NCBI RefSeq assembly: GCF_000018145.1
Contig: NC_009952.1
Coordinates: 3,162,001 to 3,226,000, forward strand
DNA: 64,000 bases
From: Dinoroseobacter shibae DFL 12 = DSM 16493
Lineage (GTDB): Bacteria; Pseudomonadota; Alphaproteobacteria; Rhodobacterales; Rhodobacteraceae
Direction: 5' to 3'
Shown here piece after piece: positions 1 to 8,784 of the stretch (position 1 is its first letter; each line of letters opens with the position of its first letter). Below the pieces are notes generated by a model. It worked only from the letters and a program-made list of their open reading frames with translations. It had not been told where the DNA came from and searched no databases. Made by a program: the position numbers and the translations under genes.

Positions 1-2
1 TT

Positions 3-131
3 CTGAAGGAAGGCCAGGAGGTGAAGGTCAAGCTTTTGGGCTTCGACGATCGCGGCAAGGTGCGCCTGTCGATGAAAGTCGTGGATCAGGAGACCGGCGA
101 AGAGATCAAGAAAGAAGCGCCTGCCGACTGA
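3..131 (+). CDS. pnp: Polyribonucleotide nucleotidyltransferase, C-terminal end (partial)
   Basis: Only the last 42 codons are inside the window; the gene begins upstream. The peptide reads [20 protein letters not shown]...[13 protein letters not shown], which is the end of the S1 RNA-binding domain and acidic/lysine tail of PNPase, the 3'-to-5' phosphorolytic exonuclease of the RNA degradosome. The [10 protein letters not shown] stretch is the usual last strand of an S1 OB-fold. A strong hairpin follows 49 nt after the stop. Other S1 proteins (RpsA) share the fold, but the VVDQETGE tail fits PNPase best. Confidence 0.85.
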   Translation: MKEGQEVKVKLLGFDDRGKVRLSMKVVDQETGEEIKKEAPAD

Positions 132-179
132 GCGCGCTCTGGCGCGGCCCCGGACGGGGTTGCGCCGCGAAACACTCCG

Positions 180-206
180 GCACCCTCGGCCTTGCGCCGA
201 GGGTGC
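180..206 (+). terminator. Rho-independent-like hairpin after pnp
   Basis: A perfect 11-bp stem (GCACCCTCGGC at 180-190 and its complement at 196-206) encloses a 5-nt loop. It lies between the pnp stop and the next gene and is followed by a short T/G-rich stretch. It probably ends the pnp transcript. Confidence 0.75.
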
Positions 207-332
207 TGTGGTGTTCAGACCCGGGCACGGAACCGCTTGGCCCTTGGCGGCGTTCCCGGTCTGGGCCATGTTGCCTTGCAAAGGGCGGGCGTCCCGGCCT
301 GCCCCCCGAAACGACGGACCCAAGACCGCTTC

Positions 333-2813
333 ATGCATACCCCCTCTGCCCCGATGGCGCTCTGCGCCGCACGATTTGTTTTCTTGCGCGGCTTCCTTGT
401 CGCGGTTGCGACCCTGCTGGCCCTGGTGCTGGGAAGCTGGACCGCCAGCGCCCAGTCGACCTTCCCCATCCCGGGGATGACCGGCAACAGCAGCACCGAG
501 GCCCCCGCCGAGGACGCCCCTGCCGAGGCCACCACCCCGGCGGACCCGACCCAGGCCCTGATCGAGCTTTTGCAGGACGAGGCGGCACGCGCCGCATTGA
601 TCGCACAGCTGGAACAGGCCGCCGCCGGCACCGCGGCCGCGCCCGAGGGAAGCGCCACCGCTCCGGCCGCCGCCGCGCCCGAGGCCACAACCACAACCAC
701 GAGCACCGTCGGCAATTTCTCGACCCGCCTGATCCAGGACCTGCGCACCACCATGGCGGACAACCTGCGCGGCTTCATGGCGCGGGTGGAACGCATCCCA
801 ACGACCCTCGGCCTCGCGATCCGGGGGCTGAATTCGGATCTGTTGCTGACCATCGTGCGAGATCTGGTCGAGGCCGTGCTGGTCACCTACGGCGCGCTGA
901 TACTGCTGCGGCTTGCGATGCGCCCCTTGCTGCGCATGATCGGGCGCAAGGCAGTCAGTACCAACTGGTTGTATCGCTTCATCCTGAGGATCATCGGCAC
1001 GGGCTTGCTGGCCCTGGCCATCCCCATCGCGCTGGTGATCGGCGTGGCGGTCGTCAGCGTTTCGGTCGTTGCCGAGAACGGCGCTTCCCTGAACACCGCG
1101 CAGGCTGCCTTCTTCGCCGCCTTCGCGCTGGTCGAGATGCTGAAGCTGCCATCGCGCTTCGTTTTGACCCCCCGGACCGACCAACTGCGCTTCATCGATG
1201 TGAGCGACAAGGCCGCCCGGCAGATCCAGCGGCTGATCGCCTTCGCCATCGGTTTGGCGGCCTACGGGCAACTCGTCGCCGTGCCGGTGGTGACCGAGCA
1301 GACCTCGGTCTTCATCGGGCGGGCGGTGGCGACCCTGCTGGGGGCGATCGTGATCGTCTACCTCGTAGGCGTCGTTCTGGCCTATCGCAAGAAGGTGGGC
1401 GCCTGGCTGACGCGCTACAGCAAGGAGGACGTCACCCTTGACGAGGTGCTGTCCTATTTCGCGCTGCGCTGGCACTGGCCGGTGCTGGCCTACCTGGTCT
1501 ACGTCCTCGTGGTGGTGCTGACGCGGCCGGGTAACGTGCTGGGTCCGCTCGCGGCGGACACGGTGCGGGTGGTGCTGATCCTCGGGATCGGCGGCACGGT
1601 CACCATGCTGGCGCGCCGCGCCACCCAGCGCCGGGTGCGGCTGCCGGAGATGGTCGATAGCCGACTGCCCCTGCTGGCGAGCCGGTTGAACCGGCTGCTT
1701 CCTGCGGGGCTGGTCGTGGTACGGATCGCGGTTGTGATCCTGGTGGTGCTGTCGATCCTGGACGTGGTCGAGTTGTTCGATTTCTCGGGATATCTGGGCT
1801 CGGACGCGGGCGGTGCCATGGTGGGCGCGATCTTCGGCGTGGCGCTGGGGCTGGTGTTCGTCGCGGTCGTCTACCTGGCCGTGTCGTCCTGGGTCGACTA
1901 CCAGCTCAACCCGTTCGTCGGGAAACCGCCCACCCCGCGGACAGTCACGCTGCTGACGCTGCTGCGCAACGCGGTGACCATTGCGCTGGTGATCTTCGGC
2001 GGGATGTTCGCCCTGTCGCAATTGGGGCTGAACATCGGGCCGCTGCTCGCCTCGGCCGGGGTTCTGGGGCTGGCGATTTCCTTCGGTGCGCAGAAGCTGG
2101 TGGAGGACATCATCACCGGCATCTTCATCCAGTTCGAGAATGCCATGAACGTGGGCGACGTGGTGGATGTGGGCGGCGTCGTGGGCACGGTGGAGAAACT
2201 GACCGTGCGATCGGTCACCCTGCGCGATCTGCAGGGCGTGGTTCACATGATCCCGTTCTCCTCGGCTTCGATGATCTCGAACTACATGCGGGAATTCTCG
2301 TACTATGTCTGCGACATGGGCGTTGCGTATCGCGAGGATATCGAGATGGCGAAACAGGCCATGTTCGACGCCTTCGAGGAGTTGCGCGCGGATCCCGACC
2401 AGGGCGGCTTCCTGATCGACGATCTGGAGTGGTTCGGGCTGAATTCCTTCGGCGACAGCGCGATCGTGCTGCGAGCGCGGATCAAGACCCAGCCGGGCAA
2501 GCAATGGGGCGTGGGCCGGGCCTATAACCTGCTGCTGAAGAAGATCTTCGACGATCGCGGCATCGAGATCCCGTTCCCGCACCAGACGATCTATTTCGGC
2601 GAGGACCGCAAGGGCAAGGCGCCGCCGATCCATGTGATGATGCAGACCGGCGATGCCGCGGCGTCCCAGGCGCATCCGGTGACCGAGGCGATCCCGGACG
2701 CGCGCGGCCCCGAGCAGCTGGAGATGGACGAGACGCGGCGCAGGCAGGTGCCCCCGGACCGCGGCGACGAGACCATCCCCGGCCAGGAGGACGACGACGG
2801 GGCGGGCCGCTAG
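333..2813 (+). CDS. Large MscS-family mechanosensitive ion channel
   Basis: The 826-residue product is an inner-membrane channel that would release solutes on osmotic downshift. It starts with a signal peptide (FLVAVATLLALVLG, then ASAQS), followed by a low-complexity Ala/Pro/Thr/Glu periplasmic stretch and about ten membrane segments. The MscS core is in the last third: the pore-lining helix region LLASAGVLGLAISFGAQKLV, then the beta domain with IFIQFENAMNVGDVV and the cytoplasmic C-terminal fold. The tail is hydrophilic and acidic. ATG 333 is chosen because it directly precedes the signal peptide; ATG 354 is an equally possible start, and no strong ribosome binding site separates them. It is a long YbdG/MscK-like member rather than a 280-residue MscS. 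Confidence 0.88.
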   Translation: MHTPSAPMALCAARFVFLRGFLVAVATLLALVLGSWTASAQSTFPIPGMTGNSSTEAPAEDAPAEATTPADPTQALIELLQDEAARAALIAQLEQAAAGTAAAPEGSATAPAAAAPEATTTTTSTVGNFSTRLIQDLRTTMADNLRGFMARVERIPTTLGLAIRGLNSDLLLTIVRDLVEAVLVTYGALILLRLAMRPLLRMIGRKAVSTNWLYRFILRIIGTGLLALAIPIALVIGVAVVSVSVVAENGASLNTAQAAFFAAFALVEMLKLPSRFVLTPRTDQLRFIDVSDKAARQIQRLIAFAIGLAAYGQLVAVPVVTEQTSVFIGRAVATLLGAIVIVYLVGVVLAYRKKVGAWLTRYSKEDVTLDEVLSYFALRWHWPVLAYLVYVLVVVLTRPGNVLGPLAADTVRVVLILGIGGTVTMLARRATQRRVRLPEMVDSRLPLLASRLNRLLPAGLVVVRIAVVILVVLSILDVVELFDFSGYLGSDAGGAMVGAIFGVALGLVFVAVVYLAVSSWVDYQLNPFVGKPPTPRTVTLLTLLRNAVTIALVIFGGMFALSQLGLNIGPLLASAGVLGLAISFGAQKLVEDIITGIFIQFENAMNVGDVVDVGGVVGTVEKLTVRSVTLRDLQGVVHMIPFSSASMISNYMREFSYYVCDMGVAYREDIEMAKQAMFDAFEELRADPDQGGFLIDDLEWFGLNSFGDSAIVLRARIKTQPGKQWGVGRAYNLLLKKIFDDRGIEIPFPHQTIYFGEDRKGKAPPIHVMMQTGDAAASQAHPVTEAIPDARGPEQLEMDETRRRQVPPDRGDETIPGQEDDDGAGR

Positions 2814-2835
2814 GGCCTGCGCCAGATATTAACGC

Positions 2836-2876
2836 CCGGGCCCTGAAAGGGGCCCGGAGCGCCGACAAATTTTTTC
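2836..2876 (+). terminator. Terminator after the MscS gene
   Basis: CCGGGCCC (2836-2843) pairs with GGGCCCGG (2850-2857) around a 6-nt loop. A run of six T follows about 12 nt later. It lies 22 nt past the MscS stop. Confidence 0.6.
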
Positions 2877-2911
2877 GCGGAATTGTGGGATTCCAAGACC
2901 TTCCAGAGATT

Positions 2912-2929
2912 TGTTTCGCATGCGAAACA
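2912..2929. repeat. Perfect 18-bp palindrome TGTTTC-GCATGC-GAAACA
   Basis: This fully symmetric 18-bp site lies in the 144-bp gap between two convergent genes (MscS channel and matB), so it is not an obvious promoter operator. Its outer hexamers TGTTTC/GAAACA are those of the ParB-binding parS consensus, but the centre is 6 bp instead of 4 bp. It could also be a stem at the 3' end of the matB transcript, although no T-run follows in that direction. Confidence 0.6.
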
Positions 2930-2957
2930 TTCAATTTCCTGAATAGGTTAACGCCCG

Positions 2958-4478
2958 TCAGGCCGGTTCCGAAAACGCGTCGGCGAATTGCTCGCGCAGC
3001 ACGTTCTTCTGCACCTTGCCCATGGTGTTGCGCGGCAGCGCGTCCATCACCACCAGCTTGCGCGGCTGCTTGAACCGGGCGAGCTGTCCGGCGAGGCGTG
3101 CCGCCACCGCCTCGGTGTCGATCCGCGCGCCCGGTTGGGGGACGAGGATGCCGACGACGCTCTCGCCGAAATCGGGGTGCGGCGCGCCGATCACGGCGGA
3201 TTCGAGCACTCCGGGGGCCTCGTCGAGGGCCAGCTCCACCTCCTTGGGGTAGATGTTGTAGCCGCCCGAGATGATCAGATCCTTGCCGCGTCCGACGATC
3301 TGCACATAGCCCTGGTCGTCGATCAGGCCGAGGTCGCCGGTGATGAAGAACCCGTCCGCGCGCAGCTCGGCGGCGGTTTTCTCGGGCATCTGCCAGTAGC
3401 CCTGGAACACGTTCGGCCCGCGCACCTCGATTTGGCCGATCTCGCCCTGGGGCAGCTCGGCGCCGGTGTCGGGGTCGCAGACCTTCAACTCCACCCCCGG
3501 CAGCGGGAAGCCCACGGTGCCCGCCCGGCGCGCGCCGTCATAGGGGTTGGAGGTGTTCATGTTGGTCTCGGTCATGCCGTAGCGTTCGAGGATGCGATGA
3601 CCGGTGCGGGCCTCGAACTCCCGGTGGGTTTCGGCCAGAAGCGGCGCGGAGCCGGACACGAAGAGCCGCATATGGGCGACGAGGTCGCGATCGAACCGGT
3701 CCTCGGCCAGCAGGCGGGTGTAGAAGGTCGGCACGCCCATCATCGTGGTGGCACGCGGCAGGTTGGCGAGCACCGCCTCGGCGTCGAATTTCGGCAAGAA
3801 GATCATCGACCCGCCCGCCAGCAGCGTGATGTTGGTGCCCACGAACAGCCCGTGGGTATGGAAGATCGGCAGGGCGTGGAGCAGCACGTCCTTGTCGGTG
3901 AAGCGCCAGTAATCGACCAGCACCTCGGCGTTGCTGAGCAGGTTGCGTTGGCTGAGCATCGCGCCCTTGGACCGGCCCGTGGTGCCGGAGGTGTAGAGGA
4001 AGGCGGCGAGGTCGTCCTCGGTCCGGGCCACGGTCTCGAACGTGGCGGGGGCGGTGGCGGCGGCGTCGGGGAAGCTGCCGGTGCCGTCGGCGGCGAGCGT
4101 CAGAAGCTGCGCGCCCGCCTCGGCCGCGACGGGGGTGAGACCGGCCTCGGCGCGCGGATCGCAGAGCACGAGTTTCGCACCGGAGTTGCCGACGAAATAG
4201 CTGATCTCGGCCGGGGTATAGGCGGTGTTGAGCGGCAGGAACACGATGCCCGCCTGCACGCAGCCCGCATAGACCGCCAGCGCCTCGGGGGATTTTTCGA
4301 CCTGCAGGGCCAGCCGGTCGCCGGGGGCAAGGCCCAGCCCGGTCAGGGTGGCGGCGTAGCGGGCGGCGAGCTCCACGAAGCCGCCATGGGTGAGGGTGTC
4401 GCCGCCGGGCAGCTGCAGGAAGGGGGCGTCACTGCCGGCGTTGCGTCCGAAAAGGGCATCATAGAGCGGGTTTGTCAT
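2958..4478 (-). CDS. matB: Malonyl-CoA synthetase
   Basis: The 506-residue enzyme would activate malonate with ATP and CoA to malonyl-CoA through an acyl-adenylate, in the cytoplasm. It has the ANL adenylation motif YTSGTTGRSKG near residue 162, the YGMTE motif, the hinge region GRGKDLIISGGYNIYPKEVE near residue 410, and a C-terminal Lys in NTMGKVQK. Length and motif spacing fit MatB. It is the last gene of the malonate unit, 3 nt after the malonyl-CoA decarboxylase stop. A general short-chain acyl-CoA ligase would look similar, but the adjacent decarboxylase makes MatB the best call. Confidence 0.92.
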   Translation of the reverse strand: MTNPLYDALFGRNAGSDAPFLQLPGGDTLTHGGFVELAARYAATLTGLGLAPGDRLALQVEKSPEALAVYAGCVQAGIVFLPLNTAYTPAEISYFVGNSGAKLVLCDPRAEAGLTPVAAEAGAQLLTLAADGTGSFPDAAATAPATFETVARTEDDLAAFLYTSGTTGRSKGAMLSQRNLLSNAEVLVDYWRFTDKDVLLHALPIFHTHGLFVGTNITLLAGGSMIFLPKFDAEAVLANLPRATTMMGVPTFYTRLLAEDRFDRDLVAHMRLFVSGSAPLLAETHREFEARTGHRILERYGMTETNMNTSNPYDGARRAGTVGFPLPGVELKVCDPDTGAELPQGEIGQIEVRGPNVFQGYWQMPEKTAAELRADGFFITGDLGLIDDQGYVQIVGRGKDLIISGGYNIYPKEVELALDEAPGVLESAVIGAPHPDFGESVVGILVPQPGARIDTEAVAARLAGQLARFKQPRKLVVMDALPRNTMGKVQKNVLREQFADAFSEPA

Positions 4479-4481
4479 GTC

Positions 4482-5726
4482 TCAGGTCGTCTCCGTCTGC
4501 TCGAGTCTCGGCATGGGCGCGCGCTTGGCGAGGCTGACCATATCGCGGCTGGCGGCGATGGTGCCGTCATCGTGGAACCTGGCGTGGTTTTCGGCGATCC
4601 GGTCGAGGTCGTAAAGGTAGTTCACCATGACACCGCCCGATTGGCGTCGGCCATTGTCGGAGGTATCGGCCCCCGAATGGACCGCATGGACCAGCGCGCC
4701 GTTGCCCAGGTGGAAGCGCGCCACCGGGTCGCGTGGGGCTGTGCCACGGCCCTTGGCCTTCAGCAGGTAATGGGCGGCGAGCGCGGCCTGGGCGGCGCCA
4801 TCGTCGGGCCAGTCGAGGCCGGTCTCGGCTGTCCAGGCGCACAGGCCCGGGATCGGCGAGAGGGTGACGAAGCGGGTGATCTGGGGCAGGTCGCGTTGCA
4901 GGTCGCGGACCACCTGCTTGATCAGGAAATTGCCGAAGGAGATGCCCGCCAGCCCGTCCTGGCAGTTCGAGATCGAGTAGAAGGTCGCGGTGGTGGCCTG
5001 GCCCGGGTCGATCTGCGCGCGGTCCTCGGACAGAAGCGCCTGGATCGAGCCGGGCACCGCGGTGGTCAGGGCGACCTCGACGAAGATCAGCGGCTCGTCG
5101 GGCATGGAGGGGTGAAAGAAGGCAAAGCAGCGGCGGTCCGCAGGCTCCAGCCGCCGCCGCAGGTCATCCCAGGAGTGGATTTCATGCACCGCCTCGTAGG
5201 CGATGATCTTCTCCAGGATATGGGCCGGGCTTTCCCAGGTTATCGGGCGCAGCACCAGAAAGCCGCGGTTGAACCAGCTCTTGAACAGGTGACGGAAGTC
5301 CAGGTCCACGCGTTGCAGGCCCGGGGCGTCGGGGATCATGCTCAGCAGGTCGGCGCGCATCGCCACCAGTTGCGCCGTGGCCCCGGGCACTTGGTTGAGG
5401 CGGCGGGCAAGCTCCTGCCGCGGGGGTTCGGAGAGGGCTGCGAGGCGGCGATAGGCCTCCGGGTCACTGTCCTCGGCATAGGTGGCCAGCGCGTCGGTCA
5501 GGGCGGCGGTGTCGAGATCCATTTCCTCGGCCAGGAAGGTGAACCAGGCCAGACGTTCATCCCGCTCCGCGGCGGCATAGCGGTCCAGAAGCGCCCTTGC
5601 CAACTCGCCCCCCGGCCCTTCGGCCCGCGCCTCTACCAGCGCGCGGGACAGCTCTGGCAGGGCGCGCGGATCCGGGGCCCCCGCGCGGTAGCGCCGCTCG
5701 AAGAGCGTGCCGAGAAGGTCGGCCAT
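4482..5726 (-). CDS. matA: Malonyl-CoA decarboxylase
   Basis: The 414-residue product belongs to the malonyl-CoA decarboxylase family and would convert malonyl-CoA to acetyl-CoA and CO2. The helical N-terminal half carries FKSWFNRGFLVLRPI. The acetyltransferase-like catalytic half carries FFHPSMPDEPLIFVEVAL, FYSISNCQDGL and the conserved LSPIPG, followed by FHLGNGA and a YLYDL segment near the end. The start MADLLGTLFERR is 5 nt after the TRAP permease stop. The reading frame continues upstream without a stop but only overlaps the permease, so the longer version is rejected. It pairs functionally with matB. Confidence 0.92.
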   Translation of the reverse strand: MADLLGTLFERRYRAGAPDPRALPELSRALVEARAEGPGGELARALLDRYAAAERDERLAWFTFLAEEMDLDTAALTDALATYAEDSDPEAYRRLAALSEPPRQELARRLNQVPGATAQLVAMRADLLSMIPDAPGLQRVDLDFRHLFKSWFNRGFLVLRPITWESPAHILEKIIAYEAVHEIHSWDDLRRRLEPADRRCFAFFHPSMPDEPLIFVEVALTTAVPGSIQALLSEDRAQIDPGQATTATFYSISNCQDGLAGISFGNFLIKQVVRDLQRDLPQITRFVTLSPIPGLCAWTAETGLDWPDDGAAQAALAAHYLLKAKGRGTAPRDPVARFHLGNGALVHAVHSGADTSDNGRRQSGGVMVNYLYDLDRIAENHARFHDDGTIAASRDMVSLAKRAPMPRLEQTETT

Positions 5727-5731
5727 CACGC

Positions 5732-7048
5732 TCAAAAGCCCGGCCCCATCACCGCGTCGGGCAGCCAGGTGGCGATGCCCGGGAAGACACACAGGATCAG
5801 GATTGCCAGCACCATGCAGGCGACGTAGGGCAGCGAGCCCACGAGGATCGTCTTGAGCTTGATATCCGGGGCAATGCCGTTGATCACATAGAGGTTCAGC
5901 CCCACGGGCGGGGAGATCAGGCCGATCTCCATGTTGATCGTGAGGATAACCGCGAACCAGATCGGGTCGAACCCGGCGGTGGTGATGATCGGCAAAAGCA
6001 CCGGCGCGGTCATCAGGATCACCGCCACGGGCGGCAGGAAGAAGCCCGCCACCAGCAAAAACAGGTTGATCGCCCCCATCAGGACCCAGCGGTTGACCTC
6101 CAGCGTGCCGATCCATTCGGCGATGGCCTGGGTGATGAACAGGCTCGACAGCATGTAGGAAAAGACCCCGGCGGCGGCGATGATGAACAGGATCATCACG
6201 CTTTCCTTGGTGCTGTCGCGCAGCACTTCCCAGAGCTTCACGGGCGACCAGAGCTTGTAGATGATCATCGCGATCAGCAGGCACAGCAGCGCGCCCACAG
6301 CGGCGGTCTCGGACGGTGTGGCGACGCCGCCATACATGGCGTAGAGCACACCGATGATGATGACGATGAAGGGCAGGACGCGGGGCAGGATCTCGAACTT
6401 CTGCTTCCAGGTGTAGACGGTCGCGGTCAGCACGGCGGTATTACCCGACCGCCAGGTGGAATAGAGCGACCACAGCATGAACAGCCCCACCAGCAAGAGC
6501 CCCGGAAACACGCCCGCGAGGAACAGACGGCCGATCGAGGTCTCGGTCGCGATGCCGTAGACGATCATCGTCACCGAGGGCGGGATCAGGATGCCGAGCG
6601 TGCCGCCCGCGGCGATGGAGCCTGCCGCGACCTCATCGGGGTAGCCGCGCTTGCGCATCTCGGGGATGCCCATCTTGCCGATGGCGGCACAGGTCGCCGG
6701 GCTGGATCCGGACATGGCCGAGAACAGCGCGCAGGCCCCGAGGTTGGAGATCACGAGGCCCCCGGGCACGCGGGTCAGCCACCGCTCCAACGCCTCGTAG
6801 AGGTCGGCGCCCGCCCGGGTGGAGGCGATCGAGGCGCCCATGATGATGAACATCGGGATCGAGAGCAGGGCGAAATTGTCGAGCTTGCCGAAGAAGATCT
6901 CGGGCATGAGTTCGAGCGAGCGCATCCCGTCGAACACGATCAGGAAACCGGCCGAGACGATCAGCAGGCCGATGGCCACCGACACGCCGGAGAAGAGCAC
7001 GATGATGGTGGCGAACGCGACCAGCGCGCCGAGGGTAAGCGGGTCCAT
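5732..7048 (-). CDS. TRAP transporter large permease (DctM family), probably malonate-specific
   Basis: The 438-residue integral membrane protein has about twelve hydrophobic segments and typical DctM features: IGLLIVSAGFLIVFDGM near the N-terminus, FIIMGASIASTRAG, MSGSSPATCAAIGKMGIPEM and GGTLGILIPPSVTMIVYGI. It forms the sodium-coupled translocation channel of a tripartite ATP-independent periplasmic transporter. ATG 7048 overlaps the small permease stop in a TGATG junction, which fixes the start and implies translational coupling. Being cotranscribed with matA and matB suggests a role like Sinorhizobium MatM, with malonate as substrate; this is inferred from context. Confidence 0.9.
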   Translation of the reverse strand: MDPLTLGALVAFATIIVLFSGVSVAIGLLIVSAGFLIVFDGMRSLELMPEIFFGKLDNFALLSIPMFIIMGASIASTRAGADLYEALERWLTRVPGGLVISNLGACALFSAMSGSSPATCAAIGKMGIPEMRKRGYPDEVAAGSIAAGGTLGILIPPSVTMIVYGIATETSIGRLFLAGVFPGLLLVGLFMLWSLYSTWRSGNTAVLTATVYTWKQKFEILPRVLPFIVIIIGVLYAMYGGVATPSETAAVGALLCLLIAMIIYKLWSPVKLWEVLRDSTKESVMILFIIAAAGVFSYMLSSLFITQAIAEWIGTLEVNRWVLMGAINLFLLVAGFFLPPVAVILMTAPVLLPIITTAGFDPIWFAVILTINMEIGLISPPVGLNLYVINGIAPDIKLKTILVGSLPYVACMVLAILILCVFPGIATWLPDAVMGPGF

Positions 7049-7599
7049 CAGGCGTCCTCCCCGAGACCGAAGGGGGTGTCGATGCGCAGCAGAACCGCGA
7101 CGAGATCGGCAATCAGTTGCAGCATCAGCAGGCCGAACCCGAGGGGGATGGCGAGGTAGGGGATCCACAGCTTGGGGCCCCAGACCGTGTCCGAACGCCA
7201 GCCGCGTTCCCACGCGAAGTGCCAGTATTCATAGCCGTAAAACAGCATCACCCCGATGATGGCAATCGAGACACAAAGAGTGAAAATCGCCATGACCCGG
7301 CGCAGGCGACGGCTCATCATCAGCGGGATCAAGTCGACATTCACATGACCGCGCAGACGTTGCACGTACGGTAGGCCCATCAGGGTCGCGCCCACCATCA
7401 GGTAGACCACCGCCTCGGTCTGCCACACGGTGGAGCCGTTCAGCACGAAGCGGATGAAGATCATCTGGCAGGTGATTCCGACGGCGATGACGATCATCGC
7501 TGCGGACAACCAACCTGCGAGTGTGGAAAGCGCCGCCACGGCCTTCAGGAACAGGTTGTCGCCTGTCCGGGCCTCGGCGGCAGAGCTTTGCCCTGCCAT
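7048..7599 (-). CDS. TRAP transporter small permease (DctQ family)
   Basis: The 183-residue protein has four predicted membrane helices and the DctQ-typical stretch VYLMVGATLMGLPYVQRLRGHVNVDLIP. It is the small membrane subunit that works with the DctM-type permease and the periplasmic binding protein. Its stop overlaps the next gene start by 1 nt (TGATG). A 67-nt gap with a G+C-rich hairpin separates it from the binding-protein gene. MatQ-like by context. Confidence 0.9.
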   Translation of the reverse strand: MAGQSSAAEARTGDNLFLKAVAALSTLAGWLSAAMIVIAVGITCQMIFIRFVLNGSTVWQTEAVVYLMVGATLMGLPYVQRLRGHVNVDLIPLMMSRRLRRVMAIFTLCVSIAIIGVMLFYGYEYWHFAWERGWRSDTVWGPKLWIPYLAIPLGFGLLMLQLIADLVAVLLRIDTPFGLGEDA

Positions 7600-7632
7600 G
7601 GGTCTACCTCGGATGTTGGGGGTGTCTTGGGT

Positions 7633-7659
7633 GGGGCGGGCCCGCAGGGGCGCCGCCCC
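7633..7659 (-). promoter_or_regulatory. Intercistronic hairpin between TRAP binding protein and permease genes
   Basis: GGGGCG (7633-7638) can pair with CGCCCC (7654-7659), with more G/C pairing possible inside. A stem here could protect the binding-protein mRNA or partly terminate transcription, so that the periplasmic protein is made in excess over the permeases. That role is inferred from position. Confidence 0.4.
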
Positions 7660-7666
7660 GAAAGGA

Positions 7667-8650
7667 TCACTCGACCGCGAGGGCCTTGTCCAGAAGCTCT
7701 TGCCCGCCGGGGGTGTCGGCCACGAAGGCCGCGTAGGAGGTTTCCTGTGCGAGGGCGCGCCAGGCGTCGAAATCGGCCTGGGTCATCTCGGCGATCTCGA
7801 CGCCGGCCTTCTCGAATACCTCGCGGGAGGCGGCGTCTTCCTTCTTGGCCTCTTCGAGGTAGAACGCCTCGGCCTTCTCTGCGGCGGCGAGCAGGGCCTC
7901 CTGCTGCTCCGCGGTGAGGCCCTCGAAGGTGGATTTGTTCATCAGGAGCGGCTGGTACATGAACCACAGCGCGTAGTCGCCCGCCGGGGTGTAGCAGGCG
8001 ACCTGCTCGTAGATCCGGAAGGACACGAAGGACGAGGACGAGGTGTTCGCGGCGTTCAGAACGCCGGTCTGCATGGCGTTGTAGATCTCGCCCGAGCCCA
8101 TGGAGGCGATCGACGCCCCTGCCCCGGCGAGCATCTGCTCGAAGGCGCGACCGGCGGCGCGGGTTTGCAGGCCCTGGACGTCTTCGGGCTTGGTGATGCA
8201 CTTGTCCTTGCCGGCGAAACCGCCCGCGAGGTAGCCGTGGACCAGAACCATGACGTCATCCTCGGCCATCTTGGCCTCGATCGCCTCCATGAACGCGCTT
8301 TCGTTCAGGCGCGCCGCGTGATCGTGATTCTTCACCAGGCCCGGCATCAGGGTCAGGTTGAAGGCCGGCTGCTGGCCGCCTGCGTAGCTGAGCGGGAAGA
8401 CGGTCATGTCGAGTTGGCCGCGCGACAGGGGCTTGTACTGCTCCCGCGCCTTGAAGAGCGACTGGGACCCGAAGATCTTGATCTCGAGATCCACGTCCGC
8501 CGCGGCGACCTCGTCGGCCACGATCTGGGCGACCTGGTGGCGGATGTCCTGGTTGGACCACTGGTGCGACAGGCGCAGTTCCGTGGCGCCGGCCATGGTC
8601 GCGACCCCGAGGGCCGATGCGGCGACCGCCGCAAGCAAAGTATGTTTCAT
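7667..8650 (-). CDS. TRAP transporter periplasmic substrate-binding protein (DctP family)
   Basis: The 327-residue protein begins with a Sec signal peptide (MKHTLLAAVAASALGVATMAGA) and continues TELRLSHQWSNQDIRHQVAQI, the classic DctP start. Later come the family segment LQTRAAGR and the helix that normally carries the substrate-carboxylate arginine. It would capture a carboxylate in the periplasm and deliver it to the adjacent permeases. As first gene of the operon with matA and matB, it most likely binds malonate (MatP-like). A purine-rich Shine-Dalgarno GGGAGGAAAA lies just upstream of the start. Confidence 0.9.
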   Translation of the reverse strand: MKHTLLAAVAASALGVATMAGATELRLSHQWSNQDIRHQVAQIVADEVAAADVDLEIKIFGSQSLFKAREQYKPLSRGQLDMTVFPLSYAGGQQPAFNLTLMPGLVKNHDHAARLNESAFMEAIEAKMAEDDVMVLVHGYLAGGFAGKDKCITKPEDVQGLQTRAAGRAFEQMLAGAGASIASMGSGEIYNAMQTGVLNAANTSSSSFVSFRIYEQVACYTPAGDYALWFMYQPLLMNKSTFEGLTAEQQEALLAAAEKAEAFYLEEAKKEDAASREVFEKAGVEIAEMTQADFDAWRALAQETSYAAFVADTPGGQELLDKALAVE

Positions 8651-8699
8651 GGATTTTCCTCCCGTTAGTTCTCGCCCTGTGACGAGTTGCGATCAACGT

Positions 8700-8741
8700 G
8701 ACCTAGATCGCATGCCAAGTCAAGCAAACTGTATACAATTT
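8700..8741 (-). promoter_or_regulatory. Malonate operon promoter and GntR operator
   Basis: On the minus strand a -35-like TTGCTT (8722-8727) and a -10-like TAGGTC (8700-8705) are 16 nt apart, upstream of the binding-protein gene. Next to the -35 is a near-perfect 16-bp inverted repeat, AAACTGTATACAATTT (8726-8741), with a perfect TGTATACA core and one mismatched pair. This is the shape of an FCD-type GntR operator, and the divergent gene encodes such a regulator. Confidence 0.6.
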
Positions 8742-8784
8742 ACACGCTATTGCATTTCATGTGGGCTTGGCCCATGGTCAGGGG

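Noticed and set aside
2988-5828. Very long plus-strand open frame opposite matB and matA
   Set aside because: It is antisense to two well-supported enzymes, has a His/Gly/Val-rich low-complexity translation with no family motifs, and exists because stop codons are rare in this G+C-rich DNA.
5597-7159. Plus-strand open frame opposite the TRAP permease
   Set aside because: Translation is dominated by Asp/His/Arg/Gly repeats typical of the antisense of membrane-protein genes.
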